A stretch of DNA of 64,000 nucleotides from an uncultured Christensenella sp. Lineage in GTDB: Bacteria > Bacillota > Clostridia > Christensenellales > Borkfalkiaceae. Below the pieces are notes generated by a model. The model did not search any database and had not been told where the DNA came from. It was given only the letters and a program-made list of their open reading frames with translations. Shown here piece by piece: positions 15,852-23,990 of the stretch (positions are counted from its first letter, which is position 1; every line of letters begins with the position of its first letter). Made by a program: the position numbers and the translations under genes. The DNA lies in contig CAJTUK010000002.1 of NCBI GenBank assembly GCA_910579525.1, forward strand, positions 248,001 to 312,000, given 5' to 3'.

Positions 15852-16841
15852 TTGAAGATTTCGGTTTTGGGTTGCGGGCGCTGGGGCTCGTTTATCGCTT
15901 GGTATCAGGCTACCGTTTTGAAAAACAGCGTAATAAGCTGGGGTCCCGAGGGCGACTATTCTTACGAAGTATTGAAAAACACGGGTAAAAACGAATATGT
16001 TACGCTCGATAAGTCTATAAAGCTCACGTGCGACTTAAAACTCGCCGTTACGGAAAGCGAGGTTATAATAATTTCTATTTCGGCGCAGGGTTTGCGCGGA
16101 TTTATGAAAAAGATAACCGCCTACGACGTTGCGGATAAAATCTTTGTGCTTTGTATGAAGGGCATAGAAGAGAGCACGGGCAAGAGACTTTCGGAAGTGC
16201 TGACGGAAAGCGGCGTTAAAAAAGAAAATATAGCCGTATGGGTAGGACCCGGGCACATTCAGGCTTTTACGCAGGGAATACCCAACTGTATGGTTATAGA
16301 TTCATATTCGGAAGAACTCAAAAAGCGCCTTGCCGACGGATTCAAGAGCAATTTAATCAGGTTTTACTACGGCAACGATATAGTGGGTTCCGAGATAGGC
16401 GCGGCGGCTAAAAACGTTTTGGGCATTGCCGCCGGAGTGCTCGACGGGAGCGGTTACGTGAGTTTAAAGGGTCCCTTGATGGCGCGCGGCGCATACGAAG
16501 TAGGCAAACTCATTCAGGCAATGGGCGGAAAGTTCAGTTCGGCTTACGGGCTGGCGCACCTCGGCGACTACGAAACCACTCTGTTTTCGGAATATTCGCA
16601 CAACCGTCGTTACGGCGAAATGATGGCGCACGGCAATAAGTTCGATAAGCTCGCCGAGGGCGTTATGACGGCTAAGGCAATGAAGGAGCTGGGCGACAAG
16701 TACGGTGTGGAATTGCCGATAACAAACGCTGTTTACGAGGCTTGCTTCCTTTCGCATGCGTTCGAGGGCGGCTCGGGCGCGCAGACTTGTATGGACATAA
16801 TTTTAAAACTTTTCGACCGTCAGACCAAAAGCGAGTTTTGA
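15852..16841 (+). CDS. gpsA: Glycerol-3-phosphate dehydrogenase [NAD(P)+]
   Basis: 329 residues from a TTG start at 15852, chosen because GGAGG lies nine bases upstream and the Rossmann loop begins at once (K-I-S-V-L-G-C-G-R-W-G). The NADP-binding GxGxxG is represented by G-C-G-R-W-G. G-S-E-I-G-A-A-A-K-N-V-L-G-I-A-A-G contains the catalytic lysine. The C-terminal domain has G-L-A-H-L-G-D-Y-E-T-T, a relative of the family G-L-A-G-L-G-D-L. It makes sn-glycerol-3-phosphate for phospholipids. GpsA is likely, though the sequence diverges around residues 25-60. Confidence 0.87.
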   Translation: MKISVLGCGRWGSFIAWYQATVLKNSVISWGPEGDYSYEVLKNTGKNEYVTLDKSIKLTCDLKLAVTESEVIIISISAQGLRGFMKKITAYDVADKIFVLCMKGIEESTGKRLSEVLTESGVKKENIAVWVGPGHIQAFTQGIPNCMVIDSYSEELKKRLADGFKSNLIRFYYGNDIVGSEIGAAAKNVLGIAAGVLDGSGYVSLKGPLMARGAYEVGKLIQAMGGKFSSAYGLAHLGDYETTLFSEYSHNRRYGEMMAHGNKFDKLAEGVMTAKAMKELGDKYGVELPITNAVYEACFLSHAFEGGSGAQTCMDIILKLFDRQTKSEF

Positions 16842-16864
16842 GCGCGCTTCAAGCGGGTGGAATT

Positions 16865-17116
16865 ATGAAAAAGTTTTTGGTTTTTTTATGCGCGGCAGTT
16901 ACGGCGCTGTCTTCTTTGGCGTTTTCCGCATGCGGGTTTTCTGCGTGCAGCAACAGCGACTACGGCAGACAGCTGCGCGCGATTAAAAGGATTGCCGCCG
17001 ATGAAAGTTACAGATTGTGTACATACGAATATATAAACACATTAAAAAACAGTGAATGTAAATATGCGGGATATTATCCGGGTGACGGTACGCTGATAAA
17101 GCTGTATAAAAGATAA
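16865..17116 (+). CDS. Small predicted lipoprotein
   Basis: 83 residues from the ATG at 16865. The signal peptide has a K-K-F start and a hydrophobic core, then a lipobox ending A-F-S-A-C; a second cysteine follows five residues later (G-F-S-A-C). The mature part of about 60 residues has four further cysteines or aromatic patches (L-C-T-Y-E-Y-I-N-T ... S-E-C-K-Y-A-G-Y-Y) and no recognised domain. It probably belongs to the end of the recR-gpsA transcript. Function unknown. Confidence 0.7.
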   Translation: MKKFLVFLCAAVTALSSLAFSACGFSACSNSDYGRQLRAIKRIAADESYRLCTYEYINTLKNSECKYAGYYPGDGTLIKLYKR

Positions 17117-17176
17117 CGGAAACTAACAAACCGCGCAATTAAGTTACAAAGTAAAATTTTTTTTCATACGGGTCAA

Positions 17177-17211
17177 ATACGGTTGCTATTTTACGGCAAT
17201 CGTATTAAAAT
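17177..17211 (+). promoter_or_regulatory. typA promoter with overlapping inverted repeat
   Basis: TTGCTA (17183-17188), 17 bp, TAAAAT (17206-17211). An inverted repeat with arms ATACGGTTGC (17177-17186) and GCAATCGTAT (17196-17205), nine of ten bases paired, covers the -35 box and the spacer. It has the form of a repressor operator. Confidence 0.55.
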
Positions 17212-17244
17212 TTAACAGTAAATTTTATATTTCGGGATAATACG

Positions 17245-19077
17245 ATGTTAAGAGAAGATTTAAGAAACGTGGCTATAATAGCGCACGTAGACCACGGCAA
17301 AACAACGCTTGTCGACGCAATGTTAAAGCAGAGCCACACTTTCCGCGACAATCAGGCTGTTGAAGAGCGCGTAATGGACAGCAACGCCATAGAACGCGAG
17401 AGGGGAATAACCATTCTTGCAAAGAACACCTCTATAAATTATAAGGGGATTAAAATAAACGTTGTGGATACCCCCGGACACGCCGATTTTTCCGGCGAGG
17501 TGGAGCGCGTTATGATGATGGTCAGCGGCGTTCTGGTGCTTGTTGACGCCGCCGAAGGACCCATGCCGCAGACGCGTTTCGTAATGCAGAAGGCGCTCGA
17601 AATGGGGCACAGGCTGATTATAGTAGTAAATAAAATCGACCGCCCCGACGCCAGACTCAACGAGGTGCAGGACGAAATTTTAGAGCTTTTGCTCGAACTC
17701 GACGCCTCCGACGACCAGCTTATGAGCCCCGTTGTGTGGTGTTCGGGCAGAGACGGAACGGCTACGCTCGATTTGAACGAAAAGGGCAAAGACCTCACTC
17801 CGCTGTTCGAAACTATTCTGACACATATTCAGCCTATGGAGGCCGACGTGGAAGGCCCCGCGCAAATTCTCGTTTCTTCCATAGACTACAACGATTACGT
17901 CGGCAGGATAGGCATAGGCAGAATAGAACGCGGCGAAGTCAAACAGGGACAGACCGTAACCGTTTGCAATTACAACAACGTTCAGCTTAAATCACCCGGT
18001 AAAATAGTAAACCTATATCAAATCGAGGGGCTTAACCGCACCCAGTGCGAGAGCGCGAAGGCGGGCGATATAGTATGTTTCTCCGGACTCGAAAAGATAA
18101 ATATAGGCGATACGGTGTGCGCTCCCGACTGCGTTGAGCCGCACAAATTCGTAAAAATTACCGAGCCCACTGTGGAAATGACCTTTTCTGTAAACGACAG
18201 TCCGTTCGCAGGCAAAGAGGGCAAGCTCGTGACTACCCGCCATATCCGCGAAAGACTGTTTCGCGAGCTTTTAAAGGACGTTTCGCTTCGCGTTGAAGAG
18301 ACGGGTTCGGCGGACAGCTACCGCGTGTGCGGCAGGGGTGAAATGCACCTTTCTATTTTAATCGAGAATATGCGCCGCGAGGGCTACGAGTTTCAGGTTT
18401 CCACCCCCCGCGTAATGTTTAAGGAAATCGACGGCGTGAACTGCGAGCCTATGGAGAGGCTGATAGTAGACGTGCCCGACGACGCGACAGGCGCGGTGTT
18501 CCAGAGTATGGGCAACCGCAAGGGGGAACTGTTGCATATGAGCGCGGTGGGGACGCGCACGCGCCTCGAATTTATAATTCCCGCCCGCGGACTCTTCGGA
18601 TACAAGTCCGAGTTTTTGACGTCTACCAAGGGCGAGGGCGTAATGAGCAGCGTGTTTTTCGAGTATCAGCCCTATAAGGGAGAGCTTTCGCGCAGGAGCA
18701 CGGGGTCTTTGATAGCCTTCGAAACGGGCGAGGCGGTAACTTACGGGCTTTTCAACGCGCAGGGCAGAGGCACACTGTTTATCGGCGCGGGCACGCCCGT
18801 GTACGAGGGCATGATAGTGGGCGAATCCCCCAAGAGCGAAGACATTAACGTAAACGTCTGCAAGACAAAGCACCTCACCAACACGCGTTCGAGTGCGAGC
18901 GACGACGCGCTCCGTTTGATAACTCCCAAGAAAATGAGCCTTGAAGAGTGCCTTGAATTTATCGGCGACGACGAACTTTTGGAAGTAACCCCCAAGAGCA
19001 TACGCATAAGAAAGAGAATTTTAGACAGCGAGTTGCGTGCAAAAGCCAACGCGAAGATTAAAAAGGGATTAGCATAA
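17245..19077 (+). CDS. typA: TypA/BipA ribosome-associated GTPase
   Basis: 610 residues, the family length. G1 is A-H-V-D-H-G-K-T-T, G3 is D-T-P-G-H-A-D-F, and G4 is N-K-I-D-R-P-D-A. EF-G-like domains II, III and V follow, then the BipA-specific C-terminal domain. It acts in ribosome assembly and stress or cold adaptation. The ribosome binding site is weak (CGGGA). It is followed by its own terminator. Confidence 0.97.
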   Translation: MLREDLRNVAIIAHVDHGKTTLVDAMLKQSHTFRDNQAVEERVMDSNAIERERGITILAKNTSINYKGIKINVVDTPGHADFSGEVERVMMMVSGVLVLVDAAEGPMPQTRFVMQKALEMGHRLIIVVNKIDRPDARLNEVQDEILELLLELDASDDQLMSPVVWCSGRDGTATLDLNEKGKDLTPLFETILTHIQPMEADVEGPAQILVSSIDYNDYVGRIGIGRIERGEVKQGQTVTVCNYNNVQLKSPGKIVNLYQIEGLNRTQCESAKAGDIVCFSGLEKINIGDTVCAPDCVEPHKFVKITEPTVEMTFSVNDSPFAGKEGKLVTTRHIRERLFRELLKDVSLRVEETGSADSYRVCGRGEMHLSILIENMRREGYEFQVSTPRVMFKEIDGVNCEPMERLIVDVPDDATGAVFQSMGNRKGELLHMSAVGTRTRLEFIIPARGLFGYKSEFLTSTKGEGVMSSVFFEYQPYKGELSRRSTGSLIAFETGEAVTYGLFNAQGRGTLFIGAGTPVYEGMIVGESPKSEDINVNVCKTKHLTNTRSSASDDALRLITPKKMSLEECLEFIGDDELLEVTPKSIRIRKRILDSELRAKANAKIKKGLA

Positions 19078-19102
19078 AATCGTATTTTAAAGCATATATA
19101 TT

Positions 19103-19130
19103 TACCACCCGAAAAGGGTGGTATTTTTTT
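19103..19130 (+). terminator. Terminator after typA
   Basis: TACCACCC (19103-19110), loop GAAAA, GGGTGGTA (19116-19123), then seven T. Confidence 0.93.
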
Positions 19131-19141
19131 GTGAGGTAAAT

Positions 19142-19393
19142 ATGGACGAAGGACATAATTTAAGCATAGAACAATGTAAAAAGGTTACGGCTACCGCTAT
19201 TTCGAGCGTTGACGCCTTTTCCGACAAACAGATAATTTTGAGCTACTCGGGGGGCAGGATAGCGGTGACCGGAGCCAATATGAAGATAGTGAGTTTTTCT
19301 AAAACGGGCGGGGGATTTTGCGCTACGGGTGAAATTTTCGGCGTGAGATACGTGCAAAAGGGCGGTAGCTTAAAACAGAAACTGTTTAAATAA
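19142..19393 (+). CDS. yabP: YabP family sporulation protein
   Basis: 83 residues from the ATG at 19142 (GAGG upstream). It is a compact beta-rich domain: S-S-V-D-A-F-S-D-K-Q-I-I-L-S-Y-S-G-G-R-I-A-V-T-G-A-N, then V-S-F-S-K-T-G-G-G-F-C-A-T-G-E-I. This is the YabP/YqfC fold. YabP is needed for proper spore assembly in Bacillus. The next genes, yabQ and divIC, support the assignment. Confidence 0.9.
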   Translation: MDEGHNLSIEQCKKVTATAISSVDAFSDKQIILSYSGGRIAVTGANMKIVSFSKTGGGFCATGEIFGVRYVQKGGSLKQKLFK

Positions 19394-19440
19394 TTTACCG
19401 CGCGGGCGTGAAAAGTCCCGCATTTCAGTGAACCGGATTT

Positions 19441-19884
19441 ATGAGATTTTTTATTTTTATGGTGTGTATATTCTGCGGAATTATCAGCGGCGTGCTTTAC
19501 GACGTGCTGTATATCGCCCGCGCCTGCCTTTGCGGGGTGGATAAGCGCAGTTATACCGTCAAAGACAAAATTTTTATCGTTTGCGCCGACGTTTTGTATT
19601 GCCTCGTGTTCTGCGCCGGATTTATATTTACTTCTGTTATGTTCGGCTTTGAAAACGTCAGATTTTACATGCTTTTGGGCTGCGTGGCGGGCGCGTTTCT
19701 GTATTTAAAAAGTTTTCACGTAATTGTTGCTTTTTCCGTAAAAAAAGCGTATAATAAATTCAGCACTTTAATGGAGGGCAGGAATGGACGAACAAAAGAA
19801 AAACCGTCTCGCGGCGGCAATCACCGTAAACGTAATACTCTTAATAATCATTCTCGCCGCCGTAATAATTTACCAATTGAGTGA
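19441..19884 (+). CDS. yabQ: YabQ-type spore cortex membrane protein
   Basis: 147 residues with about three hydrophobic segments. The opening F-C-G-I-I-S-G-V-L-Y-D-V-L-Y-I-A-R matches the conserved YabQ start. A basic hydrophilic tail (about 112-147) overlaps the divIC start by 101 bases in another frame, which is unusual; either the tail is real or the functional protein needs only the membrane part. Role: spore cortex formation. Confidence 0.8.
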   Translation: MRFFIFMVCIFCGIISGVLYDVLYIARACLCGVDKRSYTVKDKIFIVCADVLYCLVFCAGFIFTSVMFGFENVRFYMLLGCVAGAFLYLKSFHVIVAFSVKKAYNKFSTLMEGRNGRTKEKPSRGGNHRKRNTLNNHSRRRNNLPIE

Positions 19885-20044
19885 AATAGTCTTTATCAAC
19901 GGTAAAAAAGCGGAAATTCAAAAAGAAATCAATTATTACGAACAGCAGATAGAGGACAAGGAAAAGGACCTTAATTATTTGCAGTCGGAGCAGTATCTTC
20001 TGGATCTGGCGCTTAAACTCGGTTACTATTTCCCAAACAAATAA
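19784..20044 (+). CDS. divIC: Septum formation initiator DivIC (FtsB-like)
   Basis: 86 residues. One transmembrane helix (about 9-29) is followed by a coiled coil with E-I-Q-K-E-I-N-Y-Y-E-Q-Q-I-E-D-K-E-K-D and the typical ending A-L-K-L-G-Y-Y-F-P-N-K. It is part of the divisome with FtsL and DivIB. The start is supported by GGAGGGCAGGA directly upstream, inside yabQ. Confidence 0.9.
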   Translation: MDEQKKNRLAAAITVNVILLIIILAAVIIYQLSEIVFINGKKAEIQKEINYYEQQIEDKEKDLNYLQSEQYLLDLALKLGYYFPNK

Positions 20045-20045
20045 A

Positions 20046-20909
20046 ATGAAAATATCGGCTATCGACGTCGGGTCGAATTCCGTCCGCCTTGCTACTTTTG
20101 CGGACGGAAAAACTTTATATAAACGGCTTGAAACCACCCGCCTCGGCGAGGGGCTGTCTTTTACGGGAGTAATAAAGCCCGAAGCAATCGAGCGCAGTGC
20201 GCGTGCGGCGGCGCGGTTTTATGACGAGGCGTTAAAAGACGGAGCGCAAAAGGTGTATGCTTTTGCAACCGCCGCGGTGCGTTCGTCGGCTAACGGCGTT
20301 GAGTTCGTGAATCGCGTAAAAGAGCTTTGCGGTCTCGAAGTCGAAGTGTTGAGCGGAGAAACCGAAGCGAAGTGCGGGCTTTTGGGCGCTTTGGGCTACG
20401 CGGACGGCGGCATAATAGACGTGGGCGGCGCGAGCACCGAAGTTACTTTGCAAAAGGACGGGCAAAAACTGTACTCCAAGAGCGTAAACATAGGCACCGT
20501 TCGCCTTTACGACCTTGCCGGCAGGGATAAATTAAAGTTACAAGAAGTAATAGCGCAAAAAACGGAGGAGTACGGGAATTTTACAGCCCGCGGCTTTAAC
20601 GCGTATGCGATAGGCGGTACGGCGTCGCGCCTTGCCTCGATAAAGCACGGGTTAAGAACGTACCGCCCCGAAATTACCGACGGAACGGTTATTTCTGCGG
20701 AAGATATAGAGGAACTTGCGGACAGGCTGCTGAATATGAGCGTTGAAGAAATCCGCGCCACGACTATATGCACGACTTCCGCCGATATAGTGGGTGGAGG
20801 TTGCCTTTTAACCGCCGCGGTTATGCGCAAGTTCGGTCTTGAAAAAATCACCGTTTCCGAACGCGATAATCTGGAAGGATTCGTTATTTTAAAAGAGGGA
20901 AAGCTATGA
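20046..20909 (+). CDS. ppx: Ppx/GppA family phosphatase
   Basis: 287 residues, the short single-module form. The ASKHA ATP/phosphate loops are I-D-V-G-S-N-S-V-R-L at the N-terminus, A-T-A-A-V-R-S-S-A-N-G, and I-I-D-V-G-G-A-S-T-E-V. A-I-G-G-T-A-S-R-L is the adenosine-type motif. It acts on polyphosphate or pppGpp. The position behind divIC is common in Clostridia. It starts two bases after the divIC stop and overlaps the next gene by four bases. Confidence 0.9.
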   Translation: MKISAIDVGSNSVRLATFADGKTLYKRLETTRLGEGLSFTGVIKPEAIERSARAAARFYDEALKDGAQKVYAFATAAVRSSANGVEFVNRVKELCGLEVEVLSGETEAKCGLLGALGYADGGIIDVGGASTEVTLQKDGQKLYSKSVNIGTVRLYDLAGRDKLKLQEVIAQKTEEYGNFTARGFNAYAIGGTASRLASIKHGLRTYRPEITDGTVISAEDIEELADRLLNMSVEEIRATTICTTSADIVGGGCLLTAAVMRKFGLEKITVSERDNLEGFVILKEGKL

Positions 20910-21619
20910 AAAAGTTAGCAATTTCCCTCGCAGTAATAATCGCGCTTGTGTTCGCGGGGCTTTTGGGTTGGCTTTTCTGGCTCGAATACGAATATACGGC
21001 GATAGTACTGTACGGCGCTATGATTGTTGCCCTGCCGTTTTCCGTTGCAATGCACGAGCTGGGGCATATGCTCGCGGGCGCGATATGTAAAATAAAGGCG
21101 GCGCCGTCAATTAAAATATCGGGCGCGTCGAGCTGCAAGCTCATACCCAAAACGGACAAAAAATTAAAATGGCGGCTGATTTTTACGGCGCGCGGCGGGC
21201 TTATAATAAATCTATTATTGTTTCTTTTGGGATTTACGGCGTTTATACCAGACGTTCCCGTGTGGGTTGCGCTGTTTATGCCTGCGAATATCTATTTGTA
21301 TATTCTTAACGCCTTTCCCGTTTTATACGCGGGCGGTAAGTCCGACGGGCTTGTAAGCTGGGAGCTTTACAATAATTCGGACGCGGCAAAGGTCACGCTT
21401 GCCGTGCTTGCCGTTCAGGCAAAGATTTTAAAGGGCGAAAAGATTGAAAATATTGACAAATCGCTTTTGTTCGACCTGCCGCAGATAGCCGAGGACGAGG
21501 AGGCTTTTATATCTTTGACGGAATTGCGGTACGAATATTTTAAGGCGGTCGGCGACGAAGAGCAAGCAAAAAAATACAAACGGCGGTTCGAAGAACTGAA
21601 AAACGAATATATAGACTGA
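20906..21619 (+). CDS. M50-like intramembrane metalloprotease homologue
   Basis: 237 residues. Four or so hydrophobic segments fill the first 150. H-E-L-G-H at about 51-55 (A-M-H-E-L-G-H-M-L-A-G) is a zinc-protease HExxH motif inside a membrane helix. The later N-A-F-P-V-L-Y-A-G-G-K-S-D-G resembles the N-x-x-P-x-x-x-x-D-G motif that gives the third zinc ligand in site-2 proteases. The C-terminal 90 residues are a helical cytosolic tail. By analogy to SpoIVFB it might cleave a membrane-bound regulator. It is the last gene of yabP-yabQ-divIC-ppx. Confidence 0.78.
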   Translation: MKKLAISLAVIIALVFAGLLGWLFWLEYEYTAIVLYGAMIVALPFSVAMHELGHMLAGAICKIKAAPSIKISGASSCKLIPKTDKKLKWRLIFTARGGLIINLLLFLLGFTAFIPDVPVWVALFMPANIYLYILNAFPVLYAGGKSDGLVSWELYNNSDAAKVTLAVLAVQAKILKGEKIENIDKSLLFDLPQIAEDEEAFISLTELRYEYFKAVGDEEQAKKYKRRFEELKNEYID

Positions 21620-21622
21620 CGT

Positions 21623-21662
21623 AACCGCCGCGCGGGGAGTATGCCCCGCGCGGCGGTTTTAT
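21623..21662 (+). terminator. Strong terminator after the M50-like gene
   Basis: A 15-bp stem (21623-21637 with 21644-21658) is followed by TTTTAT. Confidence 0.9.
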
Positions 21663-21724
21663 AATGCGGGCAAAACCGCCCGATTAGCGGACGGCTCTGT
21701 CGGCGGGAACGGATTTTCGACAAC

Positions 21725-21880
21725 TCAACTTATACGGTAAAGTTTGCCGAAGCAGTTCGGGCACACTCTGCCCCATATTTCCGCCTGCGTTTTGCAAACG
21801 TGGTTTCCGCAGTTTCCGCATTCGAAAAAGTCGTTTAAAATATCGGCGTCGATCATATTTTTATATGCGCAGTTTTTCAT
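21725..21880 (-). CDS. 51-residue zinc-ribbon protein
   Basis: The frame runs from the ATG at 21880 to the TGA at 21727-21725. It begins M-K-N-C-A-Y-K-N-M and holds two CXXC knuckles, C21-G-N-C24 and C40-P-N-C43, with an extra C29, typical of a rubredoxin-like or zinc-ribbon fold. No other domain fits. No good Shine-Dalgarno is seen; the start codon lies in a hairpin (GCAGTTTT at 21869-21876 with AAAACTGC at 21895-21902), which might control translation. Function unknown. Confidence 0.7.
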   Translation of the reverse strand: MKNCAYKNMIDADILNDFFECGNCGNHVCKTQAEIWGRVCPNCFGKLYRIS

Positions 21881-21942
21881 GAAAAAAGTATGTGAAAACT
21901 GCCTTTTTTAATACCTTAAAATTTTATTTTTCAATTAATAAC

Positions 21943-21971
21943 TTGCCTTTGATTATATAATATGGTATAAT
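21943..21971 (+). promoter_or_regulatory. Promoter of gyrB-gyrA
   Basis: TTGCCT (21943-21948), 17 bp, TATAAT (21966-21971), about 55 bases before the gyrB start. The ribosome binding site is AAGGAG. Confidence 0.8.
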
Positions 21972-22025
21972 AAAAGAAAATAAAAAATTCCGCTTTAAAT
22001 GCGGGTTTGGGTTTAAGGAGATTAT

Positions 22026-23951
22026 ATGCCCGAAAAGATTTCTACGAGTTACGACGCCAACTCTTTAAGAGCGTTAAAGGGGCTCGAACCGGTGCGCGAG
22101 CACCCCGGAATGTACATCGGACCTACCGACGAAAAGGGGCTTCATTGCCTTGTTAGAGAAGTTATAGACAACTCCATAGACGAAGCGCTCGCGGGGTACT
22201 GCGACACCGTTGACGTTATTATAACGGAGGACGGCTCCTGCTCAATAAAGGACAACGGGCGCGGAATTCCCACGGGCATTAACGCCGACTCCGGTATAAG
22301 CGGCGTGGAGCTTGCGCTCACCAACCTCAACGCGGGCGGAAAATTCGGCGGCGGAAACAAGGCGGGCGGCTATAAAATATCGTCCGGTCTGCACGGCGTG
22401 GGCGTTTCCTGCGTTAACGCGCTTTCCGATACTCTTATTGCCGAAGTCTGCCAGAACGGGCACCGCTTCCGTCAGGTTTATCACTGCGGAATTCCCGAAG
22501 AACCTCTTAAAATAGTGGGCGATACGGAAGAGACGGGCACCACGATTACCTTTCACCCCGACGCAACCATACTCGAAACAACCGAGTTCAATTACGACAC
22601 GTTAAAAACGCTGTTGCGCGAACTCTCTTATTTGAATAAGGGGTTAAAACTCACTTTGACCGACCTGCGCGGCGAAAAAGAGCGGCACGACAGCTTCTGT
22701 TACGAGGGCGGCGTAGTTCACTTTATCGAAGATATAAACAAGGGAAAAGAAGTTCTGTTCGAAAAGCCCGTTTATTTCGAAGAGCAGGAGGGCGACGACA
22801 AGTTCCTCGAAGTGGCGATTCAGTATAACGACAGCTACTCCGAACAGATTTTCCCTTTCTCCAACAATATCCGCCAGCCCGACGGCGGCACGCATTTAGA
22901 CGGTTTTAAAGCCGCGCTCACCAAGGTCATAAACGACGCGGGTAAAAAACTCAACATTTTGAAGGAGAGCGAGAAACTCTCCGGCGACGACGTCCGCGAG
23001 GGCATAACAGCCGTTGTTTCCGTAAAGATAGCGGATGCGCAGTACGAGAGTCAGACAAAAGCCAAGCTCTGTTCTACTTACGTAAGGGGCTTCGTGCAAA
23101 AGGCGGTGACGGATAAGTTCGGAACTTATCTCGAAGAGCACCCCTCGGAGACGCGCGAGCTCATAATGCGCTGTATTACTGCGCAACGCGCGAGGGAGGC
23201 GGCAAGACTCGCAAGGGAAGAAACTCACCGTAAAGGCGTTTTGGAGAGCACCAAGCTCCCCGGAAAGCTCGCCGACTGTTCCGACAAGCGTTCGGAGCTT
23301 TGCGAAATTTATATAGTAGAGGGCGACTCCGCAGGCGGCACGGCAAAGCAGGGACGAGACAGGCGCTTTCAGGCGATACTTCCGTTGCGCGGCAAAATAC
23401 TCAACGTTGAAAAGGTTCGCATAAACCGCGTGCTTGAAAACGAAGAGATAAAAGCTATGATTACAGCGTTCGGTTGCGGCATACAGGAAAATTACGACGA
23501 GAGCAAACTGCGTTACGACCGTATTATTATAATGACCGACGCGGACGTAGACGGTTCGCACATAAGAATACTTCTTTTGACTTTCTTCTACCGTTATATG
23601 CGCCCGCTCGTTGAAAACGGACACGTTTACGCGGCGCAACCGCCCCTTTATAAGGCGTTCGGCAAGGGAATTACTCCCACGTACCTTTACGACGATAAGG
23701 CGCTGGAAGATTTCAGAAAAGAGAACGGCACCAAATTCGAATTACAGCGTTATAAAGGTCTGGGAGAAATGGATAAAGAACAGCTCTGGGAGACCACTAT
23801 GGACCCTGCAAGGCGCACGCTGGTCAGAATGAAGGTAGAGGACGCGGTTGAAGCAGACAGACTGTTTTCTCTGTTGATGGGCGAGCAACCCGAACTTCGC
23901 CGCCAGTTTATAGAAGATAACGCAAAGCTCGTAGCCGAGCTGGATATATAA
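22026..23951 (+). CDS. gyrB: DNA gyrase subunit B
   Basis: 641 residues. The GHKL ATPase domain has E-V-I-D-N-S-I-D-E-A, D-N-G-R-G-I-P and G-L-H-G-V-G. The transducer domain follows, then TOPRIM with E-G-D-S-A-G-G-T-A-K and D-A-D-V-D-G-S-H-I-R. The ending G-L-G-E-M-D is canonical. With GyrA it introduces negative supercoils. It is not beside dnaA or recF here; it forms a two-gene unit with gyrA, 39 bases downstream. Confidence 0.97.
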   Translation: MPEKISTSYDANSLRALKGLEPVREHPGMYIGPTDEKGLHCLVREVIDNSIDEALAGYCDTVDVIITEDGSCSIKDNGRGIPTGINADSGISGVELALTNLNAGGKFGGGNKAGGYKISSGLHGVGVSCVNALSDTLIAEVCQNGHRFRQVYHCGIPEEPLKIVGDTEETGTTITFHPDATILETTEFNYDTLKTLLRELSYLNKGLKLTLTDLRGEKERHDSFCYEGGVVHFIEDINKGKEVLFEKPVYFEEQEGDDKFLEVAIQYNDSYSEQIFPFSNNIRQPDGGTHLDGFKAALTKVINDAGKKLNILKESEKLSGDDVREGITAVVSVKIADAQYESQTKAKLCSTYVRGFVQKAVTDKFGTYLEEHPSETRELIMRCITAQRAREAARLAREETHRKGVLESTKLPGKLADCSDKRSELCEIYIVEGDSAGGTAKQGRDRRFQAILPLRGKILNVEKVRINRVLENEEIKAMITAFGCGIQENYDESKLRYDRIIIMTDADVDGSHIRILLLTFFYRYMRPLVENGHVYAAQPPLYKAFGKGITPTYLYDDKALEDFRKENGTKFELQRYKGLGEMDKEQLWETTMDPARRTLVRMKVEDAVEADRLFSLLMGEQPELRRQFIEDNAKLVAELDI

Positions 23952-23990
23952 AGAACACGCAGTTAAGTTATTATATATAAGGAAATCATT

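Noticed and set aside
16742..16864. Extended start of the small lipoprotein inside gpsA
   Set aside because: The signal peptide begins at the ATG at 16865; the upstream part lies within gpsA in another frame.
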